Shown: one piece after another, positions 10,629-23,013 of the stretch
Layout: each line of letters starts with the position of its first letter
Numbering within the stretch: the stretch's first letter is position 1
NCBI RefSeq assembly: GCF_000715075.1
Contig: NC_134096.1
Coordinates: 68,763,026 to 68,827,025 of the forward strand
DNA: 64,000 nt
DNA from: Nicotiana tabacum
Taxonomy: Eukaryota; Streptophyta; Magnoliopsida; Solanales; Solanaceae
Reading direction: 5' to 3'
The notes under the pieces: generated by a model
Told to the model about the DNA's origin: nothing
What the model saw: the letters and a program-made list of their open reading frames with translations, nothing else
Databases searched by the model: none
Program-made: the position numbers and the translations under genes

Positions 10629-13600
10629 TTGCCAGAGGGCGTTGCTTCAGACTCAGTGATCACAGGTATTGTCTTAGTATGCCACAGGGATGCTTCCATA
10701 TTATTTGCCGCTGGTTGTACTTATTCATATGTATCATCATACTTTTCTTGTTATTTGGATATGCCTCGTGAGTCCTTAGTTTTTCCTGTTCATGTATCTA
10801 CGCCGGTGGGTGATTCTATTATTGTGGACCGTGTGTATCGGTCATGTGTGGTGACCATTTGGGGATTGGATATGAGAGTTGATCTCTTCTTGCTTAGTAT
10901 GGTTGATTTTTGACTTGATTCTGGGAATGGATTGGTTGTCCCCATGTCATGCCATTTTGGATTGTCACACTAAGACGGTGATATTGGAGATGCTGGGGTT
11001 ACTTAGGATCGAGTGAAGAGATTCTCTGGACTATGTTCCTAGTAGGGTAATTTCATATCTGAAGGCCCAATGGATGGTTGGGAAAGGGTGTGTCATATTT
11101 GGCTTTTGTGAGGGATGTTGGTGTTGATACTTCTACCATTGATTCTATTCCAATAGTGTGAGACTTTCTAGATATGTTTCATGTAGATCTGTCGGGCATG
11201 CCACCCGACAGGTACATTGATTTTGGTATTGACTTGGTGTCGGTCACTCAACCCATTTTTATTCCTCCATATCGTATGGCACCAGCAGAGTTGAAGAAAT
11301 TGAAAAAGTAGCTTCACAAGCTTCTTAATAATGGGTTCATTAGGCCTAGTGTGTCGCCTTGGGGTGCATCGATTCTGTTTGTGATAAAGAAGGATAATAC
11401 TATGTAGATGTGTATTGACTATAGACAGTTGAACAAAGTTACCGTTAAGAACAAGTATCCTTTGTCTCGCATTGATGACTTATTTGACCAGCTTCAGGGA
11501 GCTAGGGTGTTCTCTAAGATTGCTTTGAGGTCAGGGTATCGCCAATTGAAGATTTGGGATTCTGATATTCTGAAGATGGCATACATGACCCGTTATTGTC
11601 ACTAGAGTTCCTTGTGATGTCTTTTGGGCTGACCAATTCCCCAATAGTATTCATGCATCTGATGAACAGTGTATTCCAGTGATATCTTCATTTATTTGTC
11701 ATAGTATCTATTGATGATATTCTGGTGTACTCACTTAGCCAGGAGGAGCATCAACATTATATGAGGATTGTACTACAAACATTGACGGAGGAGAAGCTTT
11801 ATGCTAAGTTCTCCAAGTGTGAGTTTTGGCTCAGTTCGGTGGCGTTCTTGGGGCACGTGGTGTCCAGGGAGGGGATCAAGGTAGATCCGAAGAAGATTGA
11901 GGCAGTTCAGAGATTACCCAGACCATCTTCAACTACTGAGATTCGAAGTTTTCTTGTCTTGGTCGGATATTATCGTCACTTCGTAGAGGGTTTCTCGTCC
12001 ATTGCAGCACCTTTGACCATGTTGACCCAGAAGGGTGCCCCATTTAGGTGGTTTGATGAGTGTGATGAGAGCTTTCAGAAGCTCAAGACTGCCTTGACCA
12101 CATCTCAAGTTCTAGTTTGCCTTCAGCATCGGGTTCTTATACACTATATTGTGATGCTTCTCGGATTGGTATTGGGTGTGTCTTAATGCAAGAGGGTAGA
12201 GTGATTACTTATGCTTCACGCCAGTTGAAGCCTCATGAGATGAACTACCACGTTCATGATTTGGAGTTGGGAGCCATCGTTTATACATTAAAGATTTGGA
12301 GGTGTGTCTTGTGAGGTATTTATAGATCATCGGAGTCTTCAGCACTTGTTCAAGAAAAACGATCTAAATTTTGAGGCAGCGGAGATGGTTGGAGCTGTTA
12401 AAAGACTATGATATTACTATTTTATATCATCCCAAGAAAGCCAATGTGGTGGCCGATGCCTTGAGTATAAAGGCGGTGAGCATGGGTAGCCTTCCATATA
12501 TTCATGTCGGTGAGAGACCGCTTGCATCAAATGTTCAGGCCTTGGCCAATCAGATTATGAGGTTAGATGTTTTAGAGCCTAGTCAGGTTCTAGCTTGCGT
12601 GGTTTCTCGGTTGTCTTTATATGATCGCATCAGAGAGCGTCAGTATGATGACCCCCATTTTCTTATCCTTAAGGACATGATTCAGCACGGTAATACCAAG
12701 GAGGTTTCTATTGGAGATGATGGGGTGGTGTGGATGAAGGGTTGGAATTGTGCGCCCAATGTAGATGGGTTACGTCATTTGATTCTTGAGAAGGCCCAAA
12801 GTTCATGGTATTCCATTCATCCGGGTGCCGCAAAAATGTATCAGGACTTGAGACAGAACTATTGGTGGAGAAGAATGAAGAAGGACATAGTGGAGTTTGT
12901 AGCTCAGTGCTTGAACTGTCAGTAGGTGAAGTACGAGCATTAGAGGCCGGGCGGTTTCCTTTAGAGGCTTGTAATTCTTGAGTGGAAATGGGAGTGTATC
13001 ACCATGGACTTCGAAGTTGGGCTCCCATGGACTTTGAAGAAGTTTGATGCTATTTGGGTGATTGTGGACTGGTTGACTAAGTCCGCGCATTTCATTCCAG
13101 TTGGGACTACCTATTCTTCGGAGTGGTTGGCTGATATCTATATCCACGAGATTGTTCGCCTTCATGGTGTGCCGGTGTCCATTATTTTAGATCGGGGCAC
13201 GTAGTTCACATCACAGTTTTGGAGAGCAGTGCAGCGAGAGTTAGGCACACGGATTGAGTTGAGTACAACATTCCACCCTCAGACAGACGGACAGTCCAAG
13301 CACACCATTCAGATATTGGAGGATATGTCACGCGCTTGTGTTATGGATTTCGGGGGTTCTTGGGATCAGTTCCTACCACTTGAAGAGTTTACCTACAATA
13401 ACAGCTATTAATCTAGTATTCATATGGCTTCGTATGAGGCCTTGTATGGGAGACGATGTCGGTCTCCGGTTGTTTGGTTTGAGTCGGGTGAGGCTAGGTT
13501 ATTGGGTACTGACGTGGTTCAGGATGCTTTGGAAAAGGTTATGTTGATTCAGGATCGGCTTCACACGGCGCAGTCTAGACAGAAGAGTTACGCAGATCGA

Positions 13601-14040
13601 AAGGTTTGTGATGTTGCTTAGATGGTGGGAGAGAAGGTATTGCATAGAGTTTCACCTATGAAGTGTGTTATGAGGTTCGGGAAGAAGGGCAAGTGGAGTC
13701 GTTCGGTATATTGGCCCTTTTGAGGTGCTTGAGAGGATTCGAGAGGTGGCTTACAAGCTTGCATTGCCACCTAGTATATTGAGTGTTCATCCAGTGTTTC
13801 ATATTTCCATGCTCCGGAAGTAATTTGGTGATTCGTCTCATGTTTTGGACTTCAACACGGTTCGGTTAGATGGAGATTTGACTTATGATGTGGAGCCGAT
13901 GGCCATTTTGGATCGGTAGGTTTGAAAGTTGAGGTCAAAGAATATATCTCAGTGAAAGTACAGTGGAGGGGTTAGCCAGTCTAGGAGGCTACTTGGGAGA
14001 CCGGGCGGGAGATGCAGAGCAGATATTCACACCTATTTGA
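10629..14040 (+). pseudogene. pol remnant (PR-RT-RNase H-INT-chromodomain), Gypsy element 1
   Basis: Domain order is that of a Ty3/Gypsy chromovirus. Protease at 10650-10910 has lost the catalytic Asp (LFAAGCTYSYVSS where DPGST is expected). Reverse transcriptase at about 11260-12100 retains [19 protein letters not shown] and a SIDDILVY active-site block, with frameshifts near 11600 and 12110. RNase H at 12110-12460 has YCDAS and ITYASRQLK and lacks about 13 bp after LKIWR. Integrase at 12800-13410 keeps HPGA...C-x2-C, TMDFEVGLP and HPQTDGQSKHTIQILED. The C-terminal region (13424-14040) ends with a chromodomain-like block and SRYSHLFETPG. At least four frame changes and many stops exclude function. 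Confidence 0.9.
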
Positions 14041-14085
14041 GACCCCAGGTATGATTCTAAACCAGTTCGACGACGAACATTTGTT

Positions 14086-14098
14086 TAAGAGAGGGGAA
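14086..14098 (+). promoter_or_regulatory. Polypurine tract
   Basis: The purine run AAGAGAGGGGAA directly precedes the 3' LTR start; it primes plus-strand synthesis in LTR elements. Confidence 0.8.
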
Positions 14099-14791
14099 TG
14101 TAACGACTTGGCCGGTCATTTTGAAAATTGTAGCCCTGTTCCCCCATTTATTACTTATTTTATGTTCGTTTGTTGTGATATGACTTGCCAGGGGGTTGAT
14201 TTGGTTTCGGGGATGTTTCGAAATGAATTGAGACATTTAGTCTTAAGGTTGGAAGCCTAAGTTGAAAGAGTTGACCGGATATTGACTTATGTGGAAACGG
14301 CTACAAAATGGAGTTTTGATGGTTCTGATAGTTTCGCATGGTGATTTTTGACTTATGTTTTCGAATATTGATTTTGGCTTGAATTGGCGAAAATTGAAAA
14401 TGTTGAAGTTTGGAGAGTTGAGAAGTTTGTCCGAGAGTTGACTTTGTAGTTACCGGGCTCGAATTTTAGTTTTGAAAGTTGGAATAGGTCCGTTGTGTCA
14501 TATATGACTTGTGTACAAAATTTGAGAACAATTGGAGTTGGTTTGATAGGTTTCGGTATCTATTGTAAAAGTTCGAAACCCATTAGTTTCATTAGACTTG
14601 AAATGTGGTGTATTTCATGTTTTTGATGTTGTTTTATGGGATTTGAGGCCTCGACTAAGTTCGTATGATATTTTAGGATGTGTTTGTATATTTTGATGGG
14701 GTCCCGAGGGTCTTGGGTGAGATTCAGATTGATTACAGATTGAGTTTGGCCTTGTTGAACTGCAGAATTTCAGGTGTTTGGTTTCGTTGTT

Positions 14792-15130
14792 CACGTTCAC
14801 GAGAGAGGCCTCGGGTTCACGGAGGGTATCTGGGTGGCAGAGGAAGTTTGTACTTTTTGTTATCGAAGAAGGCCAAACGTTCACAAAGGTATAGGGAGTT
14901 TGTTCATCGCGATCGCGAGGGGGTGCTCACGTTCGCATAGAAGGATGAGACAGGTGGGGCACCTTGCTTGTAAGCCTTCGCATTCGCGAGAGATGGTTCG
15001 CGATCGAATAGGCATGGGTTTATTGGTCATCGCATTCACGAGGGAACTCTCGCATTCGCGTAAGAGGATTTTTGGGCAGTTGAGATTTTGTGCTTCGCGA
15101 ACGCAGGGCACTTTCCGCGTTCGCGAAGAA
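14792..15130 (+). repeat. CpG-rich dyad array
   Basis: Dyads start at 14792 and 14812 (20 bp apart) and at 14908 (CGCGATCGCG) and 14928 (20 bp apart), with further GTTC/GAAC-core copies up to 15130. Confidence 0.8.
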
Positions 15131-16124
15131 GGACATCTGGGCAGTAGATTTAAAAATCCAAATCGAGGGTTATAGTTATTATTTCATATTTTGAGTTGTA
15201 GACCTCGATTTTGGGCGATTCTTGAAGGGATTTTCAAAGAGTTGATTGGGGTAAGTGATTCTAACTCGAATTTGATTTAATTACATGAATCTATCATTAT
15301 TTTTATAATATAATTAATGTTTTGGGTTGGAAAAATTGAGAAACATTGTAGAAACTTCATAAACTATATTTTGAGGATTTGAAAGGCGATTTGAGATCGG
15401 AATTGGATGATTTGGTATGGTTGGACTCGTTATTGAATGGGTGTTCAAATTTTGTAAATTTTATCGGATTCCGAGAAATGAGCCCGGGTTGACTTTTTGA
15501 CTTTGGTTAAAGAACTTAGCTTTATCTTATAGAATCAATTCATATAGCTTGTGTTCATTGTATTAAGTTGTTGTGGCTAGATTCAAGTCATTCAGAGACT
15601 AATTGGCGAGGCAAGGGCTTGTTGGAGTAGGGATTTACACAATTTGAGGAAAGTAACACTTTTAAACTTAATTTTGAGGGTATGAATCCCTGAAATACGT
15701 GTTATGTGGTTGGTATTGAGGTGACTCACATGCTAGGTGACGAGCGTGTGGGTGTGCACCGTAAAAATTGTGACTCGGTTGTTTCTGTGGTACCGTGTAG
15801 TTGTCAAACCTTGTTGTTATTTATGTAATTCTTATGTGTTAGAGCAATTGAGTTGCAATCCATGTTAGAAATCATGTTTAGGCTATATGTTTATCCTGTT
15901 GGGACCCACTGAGGTCATTTTTGTTGTTGAATTATTTATTTAAATTGTAATTATGTACTCGGTCATATCCATCATTTGCATATCATAAATCAGTCTTTGT
16001 TGTCATTTATTATTACATCATGTATCATTGTTTGGGCTGATTGGCATGAGATTTGTGAGTCCGGGAGACTGGAGAGATTGATGACTGAGTTGGGGCCTGA
16101 GAGCCGTATTATGAGTGAGGTTAT

Positions 16125-16285
16125 GGATCAGACTGCACGTCGCAGCAGGCCTTCTTGGCTTTATATCTATTATTATTATGGATCGGGTTGCACGCCGCAG
16201 TAGGCCTTATAGGCTTTATCTATTATTATGGGATCGAGTTGCACGCCGCAGCAGGACATATTGGATTTATATTAGCGCTTGGGCA
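16125..16285 (+). repeat. Tandem repeat in LTR U5
   Basis: At least three copies of a ~50 bp unit containing TGCACGCCGCAGCAGG and a pyrimidine-rich tail; copy number differs from the 5' LTR (8025-8105). Confidence 0.75.
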
Positions 16286-17286
16286 GGATCCGCCCCTCCA
16301 GAGTCTGACATGCCAGCAGTGAGCACAGGTATCATACAATGTTGAGTGAATGAGTATGATGAGTGAGATTTGTGACACTCAGATTGAGTACTCTGAGAGT
16401 GTGAGTACGTGAGTTTATCACTGTGATGCATTACATGTAACATGCACATTTGACATGTAGATATAGAGATGTAACATTTCTCATATCAGTCATACTTGGC
16501 ATATTTTATCAGTGTTGAGCTTAAACTGTTAAACTTGAAAACATATCTACATTTATGTACTGCTTGATTATGAGTTTCTCTATTACTGTCATTTTTTTGT
16601 CATATTTGTATTGTTATTATCTGGATTTGGACTGTACCTTTCTTAGCTCTTCACTGCTTTCAGCCCAAGGTTAGTCCTATTACTTATTGAGTATATTGGG
16701 TCGGTTGTACTCATACTATATTCTGCTCTTCGTGTGCAGATCCAGGTACATCTAGACCCGGTAGTTGCTAGACTTGGAGCATTACCTGCTTGGAGACTTT
16801 TGAGGTAGCTATTTTGGCGTCCGCAGACCACGACTCTCCTTCCTTTTAGTTTATTTAGCAATGTTCTATCTTTCGAGACAGTTGTATTAGAAGTTTTGAC
16901 TGTGTTGACATTTAGTAACTCATGTACTCAGTGACACCCCGATTTTGGGGATTTTGTATTTGAGTCGCATTTATTCTTATCGGTTATTTATGAGATTTTC
17001 CATGTTAAACTTATTTAATCATATTTTCAATTTTAAAAGCATAGTTAATTGTACGGCTTGCCTAACACTGTGATAGGCATCATCACGACATGTGAGATTT
17101 GGGTTGTGACAACTAGAAATAATATGCATTGATATTTTTTAATGGGCCACGTGGTATTTTTGTAGATTTACACAAAATGTTCGTCTTTAAACTAACACAT
17201 CACGAGGTGCACACATGAGTACTTGAGTAGTTATTGTGTGTATTGGTAAATACACACTGGTCAAATCGTTAACCCAATTTACAAAT

Positions 17287-17590
17287 ATGACTCAGCAATT
17301 TCTTGCCGGAGCAAGCACCACCAATCTTCCAGCATCCTTCTCCGATGCTTCAAGTGGCATACACCGGAACTTCAAGTACTTCTCCTTCAACTATGCCATT
17401 ATCATCTCTGCTCGCTCAGCTAGTTTCACTTAACGATTCACCTTTTTCATTGATTTTCGCCGGTTTGATATGCGCAATGTCGTTGATTCTTTATTCTTCC
17501 CGGAAGATCCTATGGTACTAAATTAGCGATCTAACTGTAATTTCGGGTTTGGTAATTGTTTTTGCAATTGCTGTTTGGTTCACATAAATT
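17287..17590 (+). pseudogene. PRA1-family (prenylated Rab acceptor) gene fragment
   Basis: The only host-gene trace in the window. Translation gives ASFSDASSGIHRNFKYFSFN followed by YAIIIS in one frame, then VSLNDSPFSLIFAGLICAMS and LILYSS in the next, then ISDLTVISGLVIVFAIAVWF in a third. In plant PRA1 proteins these three blocks are contiguous: a conserved R-N-x-x-Y-F-x-x-NYAI motif, the first hydrophobic hairpin ending in a YFFREDP-type block, and the second hydrophobic segment ending near WFT. PRA1 proteins are small four-helix membrane proteins that act with Rab GTPases in ER-Golgi vesicle traffic. Two frameshifts and truncation at both ends show this copy is dead. It could be a captured or retroposed fragment; no poly(A) tail or TIR is evident. 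Confidence 0.7.
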
Positions 17591-19790
17591 TTAGGGGAAA
17601 ATGTCACATTTGTCCCTCTACCATAGTAAATTAGCCACGTTTCTCCCTAATTCTACTATCGATTCAAATACGTCCCCGTTAAGATATTAGATAAAATTAT
17701 TCCTAACCCTAACAAAAATTCACCGTGGCAATGGAACCCTGACCGTGATGCATCACAATTTTTTTTAATTAATGCTGATTCCTTATTATATTGAAGAGAA
17801 AAAATTATTCGAAGAATAAGCCTACGGCCCAAACGAAGTAGTGATTTGGTTTTGAATTACATAAGTATTTTTGTGTAGCATAAAAAAATAGTACTAAGTA
17901 CAACTAACAACAATATAATTTCTACAGTTTTTTTTTTCCCAATATCTCAATTCAAAAATTTCAGCTCTAGTGAGTAGCTCTTGATGTAGAACTCTTTCAA
18001 GAAAGGAATAACATCAAAATTAGGGCAAATAACACATTCTATGATACCAATGAATAAAAAGGAATCACTAACCTGAACCAAATATTGTGTACCTTTTTCG
18101 CAACAGAAGATTGTTAAAATCAAAATTGGGATTTTCCCATTTCATAAACTAAAAGTTCCATCTCAAAAGTCCGTAAAAGATACGTCTGATTTTTCTTTTT
18201 AAAAGGGGAATTATCAGTTTATTTTTTCAAAAAAAAATTGATTAAACTTATTTTTCATAATTTTTATTAGGAAAACTTACACAAATGTCCCAAATAAGTC
18301 CCAACTTACCAATATCTAGTCATTAGTCATAGACTTACCAAAACTAGCCAAGCACATATAAAAATTGAAAAACCAAATAAATAAGGTTCTTTTTCTCAAA
18401 GAAGCGCGATTAGCAACATTAGATGCAAGACGGAAAGGAAATTTCATGGATGAGGTAGCAAATAAGATGATGAAATACAAAAAAAACAATACAATATTCC
18501 AAAAATCAAAGCAAAAAAGAAACTTTTTCAATGGGTATACTTAAAATTCATTGAAAACATATAGATAAGTCAATATACAAAATTTGAGGAAGATTGGTGG
18601 TGATTTGGACTGGTTTTGTATCAAAATTCGTAATTAAATAGAGTTCAAAAAATTCTTCTGCGACACATGTATCACGCATGTATCTCACACACATGTATAC
18701 ATGGATATATATGTGATACACAATTGATACAAATATGATACATATGTGATACACAAATGATACACGGTGTGATACAAATATCATTTTTTTCATATTCAGT
18801 TTTTACTTCGAATTTTCAATTCAAACCACCTCAAAACTTCACCAAATCATCTCAAAACTGAGATTCAGGCTCCTTAAAATATGCCCAATCTATTCTAATA
18901 ACACCCGCTCAAAAGAAAGCAAAAATATGACTCTTTTTTGCTACAAATAAATTTTGGAATGGAGCAAAAACATTTGATAACTTTTATCTCCCATTTTAAA
19001 AACTTAACCTTTTAAAATGAAGGAAAGGACCCTAATCTTATGGTGGTTTATCCTATTTATTGGATTGCTAGCCAATCTAGCTTCATTGGTGCCACAAAAA
19101 CTAAAAGAGTTTGTCAACGCTTTATAATTTTAAAAGGTTTAAACTTATTAAGTGTCTTGAAAGCAAAATACACTATTTCTTTCTTTAATTCATATTTACA
19201 CCACACTCAAATTAAAAGAATATCAAGAAAAATAAAAATCAGAAAAGAATACTAAAAAGGCAAGGTCAATGTATCAAGAGGCATTAGAAAGCGGAGGAAG
19301 ACTACTTGTGTAACTTTCACTTTTTCTTCACTTCGATTTGTCCACTAAATATTTAAATATTTATACTCTTAACTGGATCTGTAAAGGTTTGCATTTTTGC
19401 CTGCAATAGACTTAATAATCTGCCGTCTTCTAACACTAAATATTAGTAATACTCCATTTGACTAATATTAGTAATGTTTTATGAATTGGTCAATTTTTAT
19501 AATGAGCTACTTATAAATGGAGATAGCTGGTAGTTTTCCTTTTTATTATATTGTTCCTACTCTCTACACAAGGCTTTCCTCATTCCTATCTCTAACAAAT
19601 GGGTCGGATCAACCTACATAATACGATCCATGATCCAAATCCAACAATAACTTATCTCATATAAAAAATTAGATTAATTATTCAAATAATAATTCAAGTT
19701 ATAATTTTAGGATTATAATCCTGAATTGCTCTGGCATAACTAACTCTCCCTATTAAAAGGTCTTAAAAGAGATAATTATAAGGATAGGAC
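17591..19790. other. AT-rich intergenic DNA, no gene
   Basis: About 2.2 kb of A/T-rich sequence with short random ORFs only. Phrases such as ACATTTGTCCCTCTACC near 17612 look like transposon-terminal sequence, but I could not find an inverted partner. One GATACA-rich low-complexity patch is listed separately. Confidence 0.5.
18660..18790. repeat. GATACA-rich low-complexity tract
   Basis: Irregular repetition of TGATACA and TGATACAC motifs with ATGTATC variants on the other strand, about 130 bp. Confidence 0.7.
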
Positions 19791-21540
19791 AGAAATGTCC
19801 TAGCGAAATAAAATCTAAGTCGATCCCCAAAATATATATTGACATTTGCTGCCCCAAAAGCTAACGCGAGTCGTTGCAATTATAAAATTTAACGCGAGTC
19901 GGGGTCGATTTCCACAGGGAATTTAAGATCGGTATTAATGTAAATACTCAAGAAGAGAACGTGAAATGTCTAAATTAGACTTCCAAACATAATGGATAAT
20001 TATTATCTAAGACGACAGCTAGAAAATTAAACTAAGTAGTAGCAACTAGAGAATGAAATGTTTTTGAAATTTTAATCAGTTAAGGGAAAAGCCTAGGGAT
20101 GTAACCTTCACCTAGGTGTAAACCTAATGGGTATATTCAGTTAATGCTTGCTTGGTGGATTAGGGTGTATTATGACTCTCAATTCTCAAGTACCCACTTA
20201 ATACCTCTCGGTCATAGAATGGTTATGCCCTAATTGGCTATCTCAATACTAAATAGATATCAATCTAAGCAATTGATTTGAGTCCAAGTGGGATTATCCA
20301 TATACCTAGTTCAAACCCTTTAATCAAACAAGTCAAAATCTTAACTAGCTCAATCTCTTATTAGCCAAGTTTTCCTGGAAAGAGTACCTCTTTCTCAAGT
20401 AAGAACTAAGTCAAATAGGCATGAATCATTGTTTGCAACTACTAATTCAAAATATAAAGTATAAACAAGGCTAAATAATAAACATTCAATTATAAAATGC
20501 ATTAATATTAACAACGCATAAGTTATACATACTAGAGTTGGGTCACAACCCTAGACCAAATCTAGCTACTCATGCTTACATAGAAAATAAAATAGAAGAA
20601 GTAACCGAAGACATAAACTACAATAAAAAGATAAAAGTAGTGGGTCTTTTCTAATTTTGATCACAACTTCCCCAAAGTAATAAAATATAATTGCTATAGC
20701 TGCTAGGAATACAAAAGTTGCCCTAAAAAGTGTTTATCGTCTATTTATAGTGTCCAGAACTTCACTGACAAAAATGCCCTTCAAGAGGTTTTGCGGCCGC
20801 ACAATTTGGTGTGCGGACCGCACTTTCTTCTGTTCTTGCAATGGGAGAAATTATGCGGCCGCATAATAAATATACGGCTGCACTTCAGCTTCTATGGCCG
20901 CACATTTTGGTTGCGGACCGCATTCTCAAGATGCTTCACACTTGATTTTTTGCAGCTTCTCTGAACTTATCAGGCTTGTCAGTGCGACCAGTTTTTGCGA
21001 CCGCATAATTTGATGTGCGGTCCGCACTTCTGTGAAACTCCTCTAAGGCTTCAAGAGTACATCTGCGGCCGCATTTCCATTTCTGCAGACCGCACTTTCC
21101 TTTGCATTACTCCTCTTTGCCTTGTTGAGCTGGAACACTCTTCTTTGAGTTAGATTTCTTCGTTGAGCTCCAATCCTCTAACATACCTGCAATTCACACA
21201 CTTTCATTAGATTTGAAAACAAAAATCACTACATTCGAACTAAAACCAAAGCAAGAAGTTACCAATAATTTATTAAAATCCACAATTATCACACGCACGA
21301 AACAAAATTTTGGACCGTAGCTTGAGTTGATTTGCTTGAAAAATGAACCGGTGTTAGTCCTACTTTCCAAGAAATTAGAGACTAATCGCCCTTTTTTCTC
21401 TTCCTCCATTCTTCTCCATCTTCTTCCTTATACTATTTCATTCGCCGTTAATGTTTTTGTTCACTCCTCCAAAATATGTTGTTTTTCTATTTTATTAGAT
21501 ACTTTTATTCTTCATTAAATATTTACCGGTTCATTTTTCT
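19791..21540. other. Unclassified dispersed repeat with its own dyad array
   Basis: Non-coding. AACGCGAGTCG occurs twice within 30 bp (19862 and 19891), and the GGGGTCGATTTCCACAGGGA phrase nearby recurs, as I remember it, in many plant repeats. A GC-rich dyad array at 20792-21094 interrupts otherwise AT-rich DNA. I cannot place LTR ends or TIRs, so class and boundaries are open. Confidence 0.4.
20792..21094. repeat. Dyad array of TGCGG-N-CCGCA type
   Basis: Dyads TGCGGCCGCA (20792), TGCGGACCGCA (20812), TGCGGCCGCA (20854), a degenerate copy (20873), TGCGGACCGCA (20912), TGCGACCGCA (20996), TGCGGTCCGCA (21016), TGCGGCCGCA (21064) and TGCAGACCGCA (21084). Pairs start 20, 19, 20 and 20 bp apart, the spacing found in the LTR arrays although the dyad sequence differs. 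Confidence 0.85.
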
Positions 21541-22281
21541 GATATTGCCACGATTTCAAATTTCTTCCGCAAGATATCATGACCGCATCTAATTTCTAAG
21601 ACTAGGTAAGCCTAACAATATGCGAAAATATTAAATAAAATTTTAAACTTGAACATCCCAACCATTTCATAAACAAAATCTACCAAAAAACTCAATACGT
21701 ACAATCCCAAAACTTGGTGAGATATAAGTCACAAGCTCTAGATACAATACCGAACAATCTTATACATCATTGTTGATAAAAAGGTAGAGATAAAAAGAAG
21801 GACATGGTAGAATGGGACTTTGAGGCCTGAGGACGCGGGGAGGTGTACCTTGAAGTCTCCAAAAGCAAGCAATTCAGCGCGCTAATACCGAGGCTGAAAG
21901 GATGTACCTGGATCTGCACAAAAATATGTGCAGAAGCGTAGTATGAGTACACCACAACGGTATACGGTAAGTGCCAAGCCTAACTTCGATAGAGTAGTGA
22001 CGAGGTCAGGTCAAAGTCCTAGTGGAGATAATAAGAAAATAAGACAGAAGATAGAATGATAGAATGATAATTACAAGGAAGTGAAACAATAAAGAAATTA
22101 TAGAAAGATAACAACACGGAATCAAGGCAACTAATACAACACAAAAAGAAAATAAGGATTTTACATGTTAAGGAAAGCAACATCCAAACAAAATACAGCA
22201 ATTAGAGAAAGATCATTAGGGGCACTCCCGAGGTACCGCCTCGTAGTCCCAAATCATAAAAATTAAATGACAGTCTTTCCT
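21541..22281 (-). mobile_element. LTR fragment (minus), left part, split by element 2
   Basis: Read on the minus strand it resembles the U5 half of a long gypsy LTR (terminal block near 21575, GTACTCATACTACGC-type block near 21940). It is interrupted at 22281 by element 2 and continues at 32844 with CCGCGGGGGCC-containing sequence up to about 32990. It differs from the LTR at 33700-36910, so it is another family. Confidence 0.65.
22277..22281. repeat. Target-site duplication, left copy (element 2)
   Basis: TTCCT; identical to 32839-32843 at the other end of element 2. Confidence 0.9.
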
Positions 22282-23013
22282 TGTGATGACCCAAAAGGTC
22301 ATATTATATTTTAGAACTCGAATCTGCGCTCTTAAGCCTTAAAAATCTCATTTTTACCCTACCTGATTTGCGTGTGCAATCCGGGCAGGTTTTCGAAAAG
22401 CTTTTATGTTGAAATCTAATGAAAATAAGAATTTTTACCTTAAAAGTTAATTTTAGTTGACTTAGGTCAATATTTTTTGTAAATGGGGACGGATCCATAT
22501 TTTGACGGTCCCGGTAGATCCATATCGAATCATGGGACCTGGGCGTATGCCCGAAATTGAATTCGGATGTCCCTAGCTTGAGTTATGATTTTTTGATAAT
22601 ATTAAAATTCTAGAAATTATTTATTCTTAAGAATTGATTGATATATGGCATTGTTAGTATCGGGTTTTTATTTTAGTTCCGGAGCCCGATACAGGTTCAT
22701 TATGATATTTAAGATTTGTCTGTGAAATTTGGTGAGAAAAGGAGTTGATTTGACGTGATTTGGACGTCGAGTTGAGAAAATAGCAATTTTAAAGTATTCT
22801 TGAGAATTTCATTTGATTTGGTACTAAATTCGTAGTTCTAGGTGTTATTTTGGCGATTTGATCACGCGAGCAAGTTCGTATGATATTTTTAGACTTGTGT
22901 GCATGTTTGGTTTGGAGCCCCGAGGGGTCGGGTGAGTTTCGGATAGGCTACGGAGTGAGATTTGGCTTGGAAAACACTGTTGGGCATCTGATATTATTCC
23001 AGGCCTCTGATCT

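Larger units (their letters stand above)
14099..17111 (+). mobile_element. 3' LTR of Gypsy element 1
   Basis: Complete 3,013 bp LTR, from TGTAACGACTTGG to GGGTTGTGACA. It matches 6376-8950 over the shared part. In order it contains U3, the GGTCCCGAGGG block, the dyad array (14792-15130), GTAAGT motifs, a block around GGTGACGAGCGTG at 15735, a variable tandem repeat, and a terminus with a CATCACGACAT block. The flank at 17112 (ACTAG) cannot be paired because the element's left end is truncated. Confidence 0.92.

Noticed and set aside
9147..14040. Endogenous pararetrovirus or retrovirus with an envelope gene
   Set aside because: No movement protein, envelope or caulimovirus coat motif is seen; pol order PR-RT-RNase H-INT and tRNA-Met primer site fit a Ty3/Gypsy retrotransposon.
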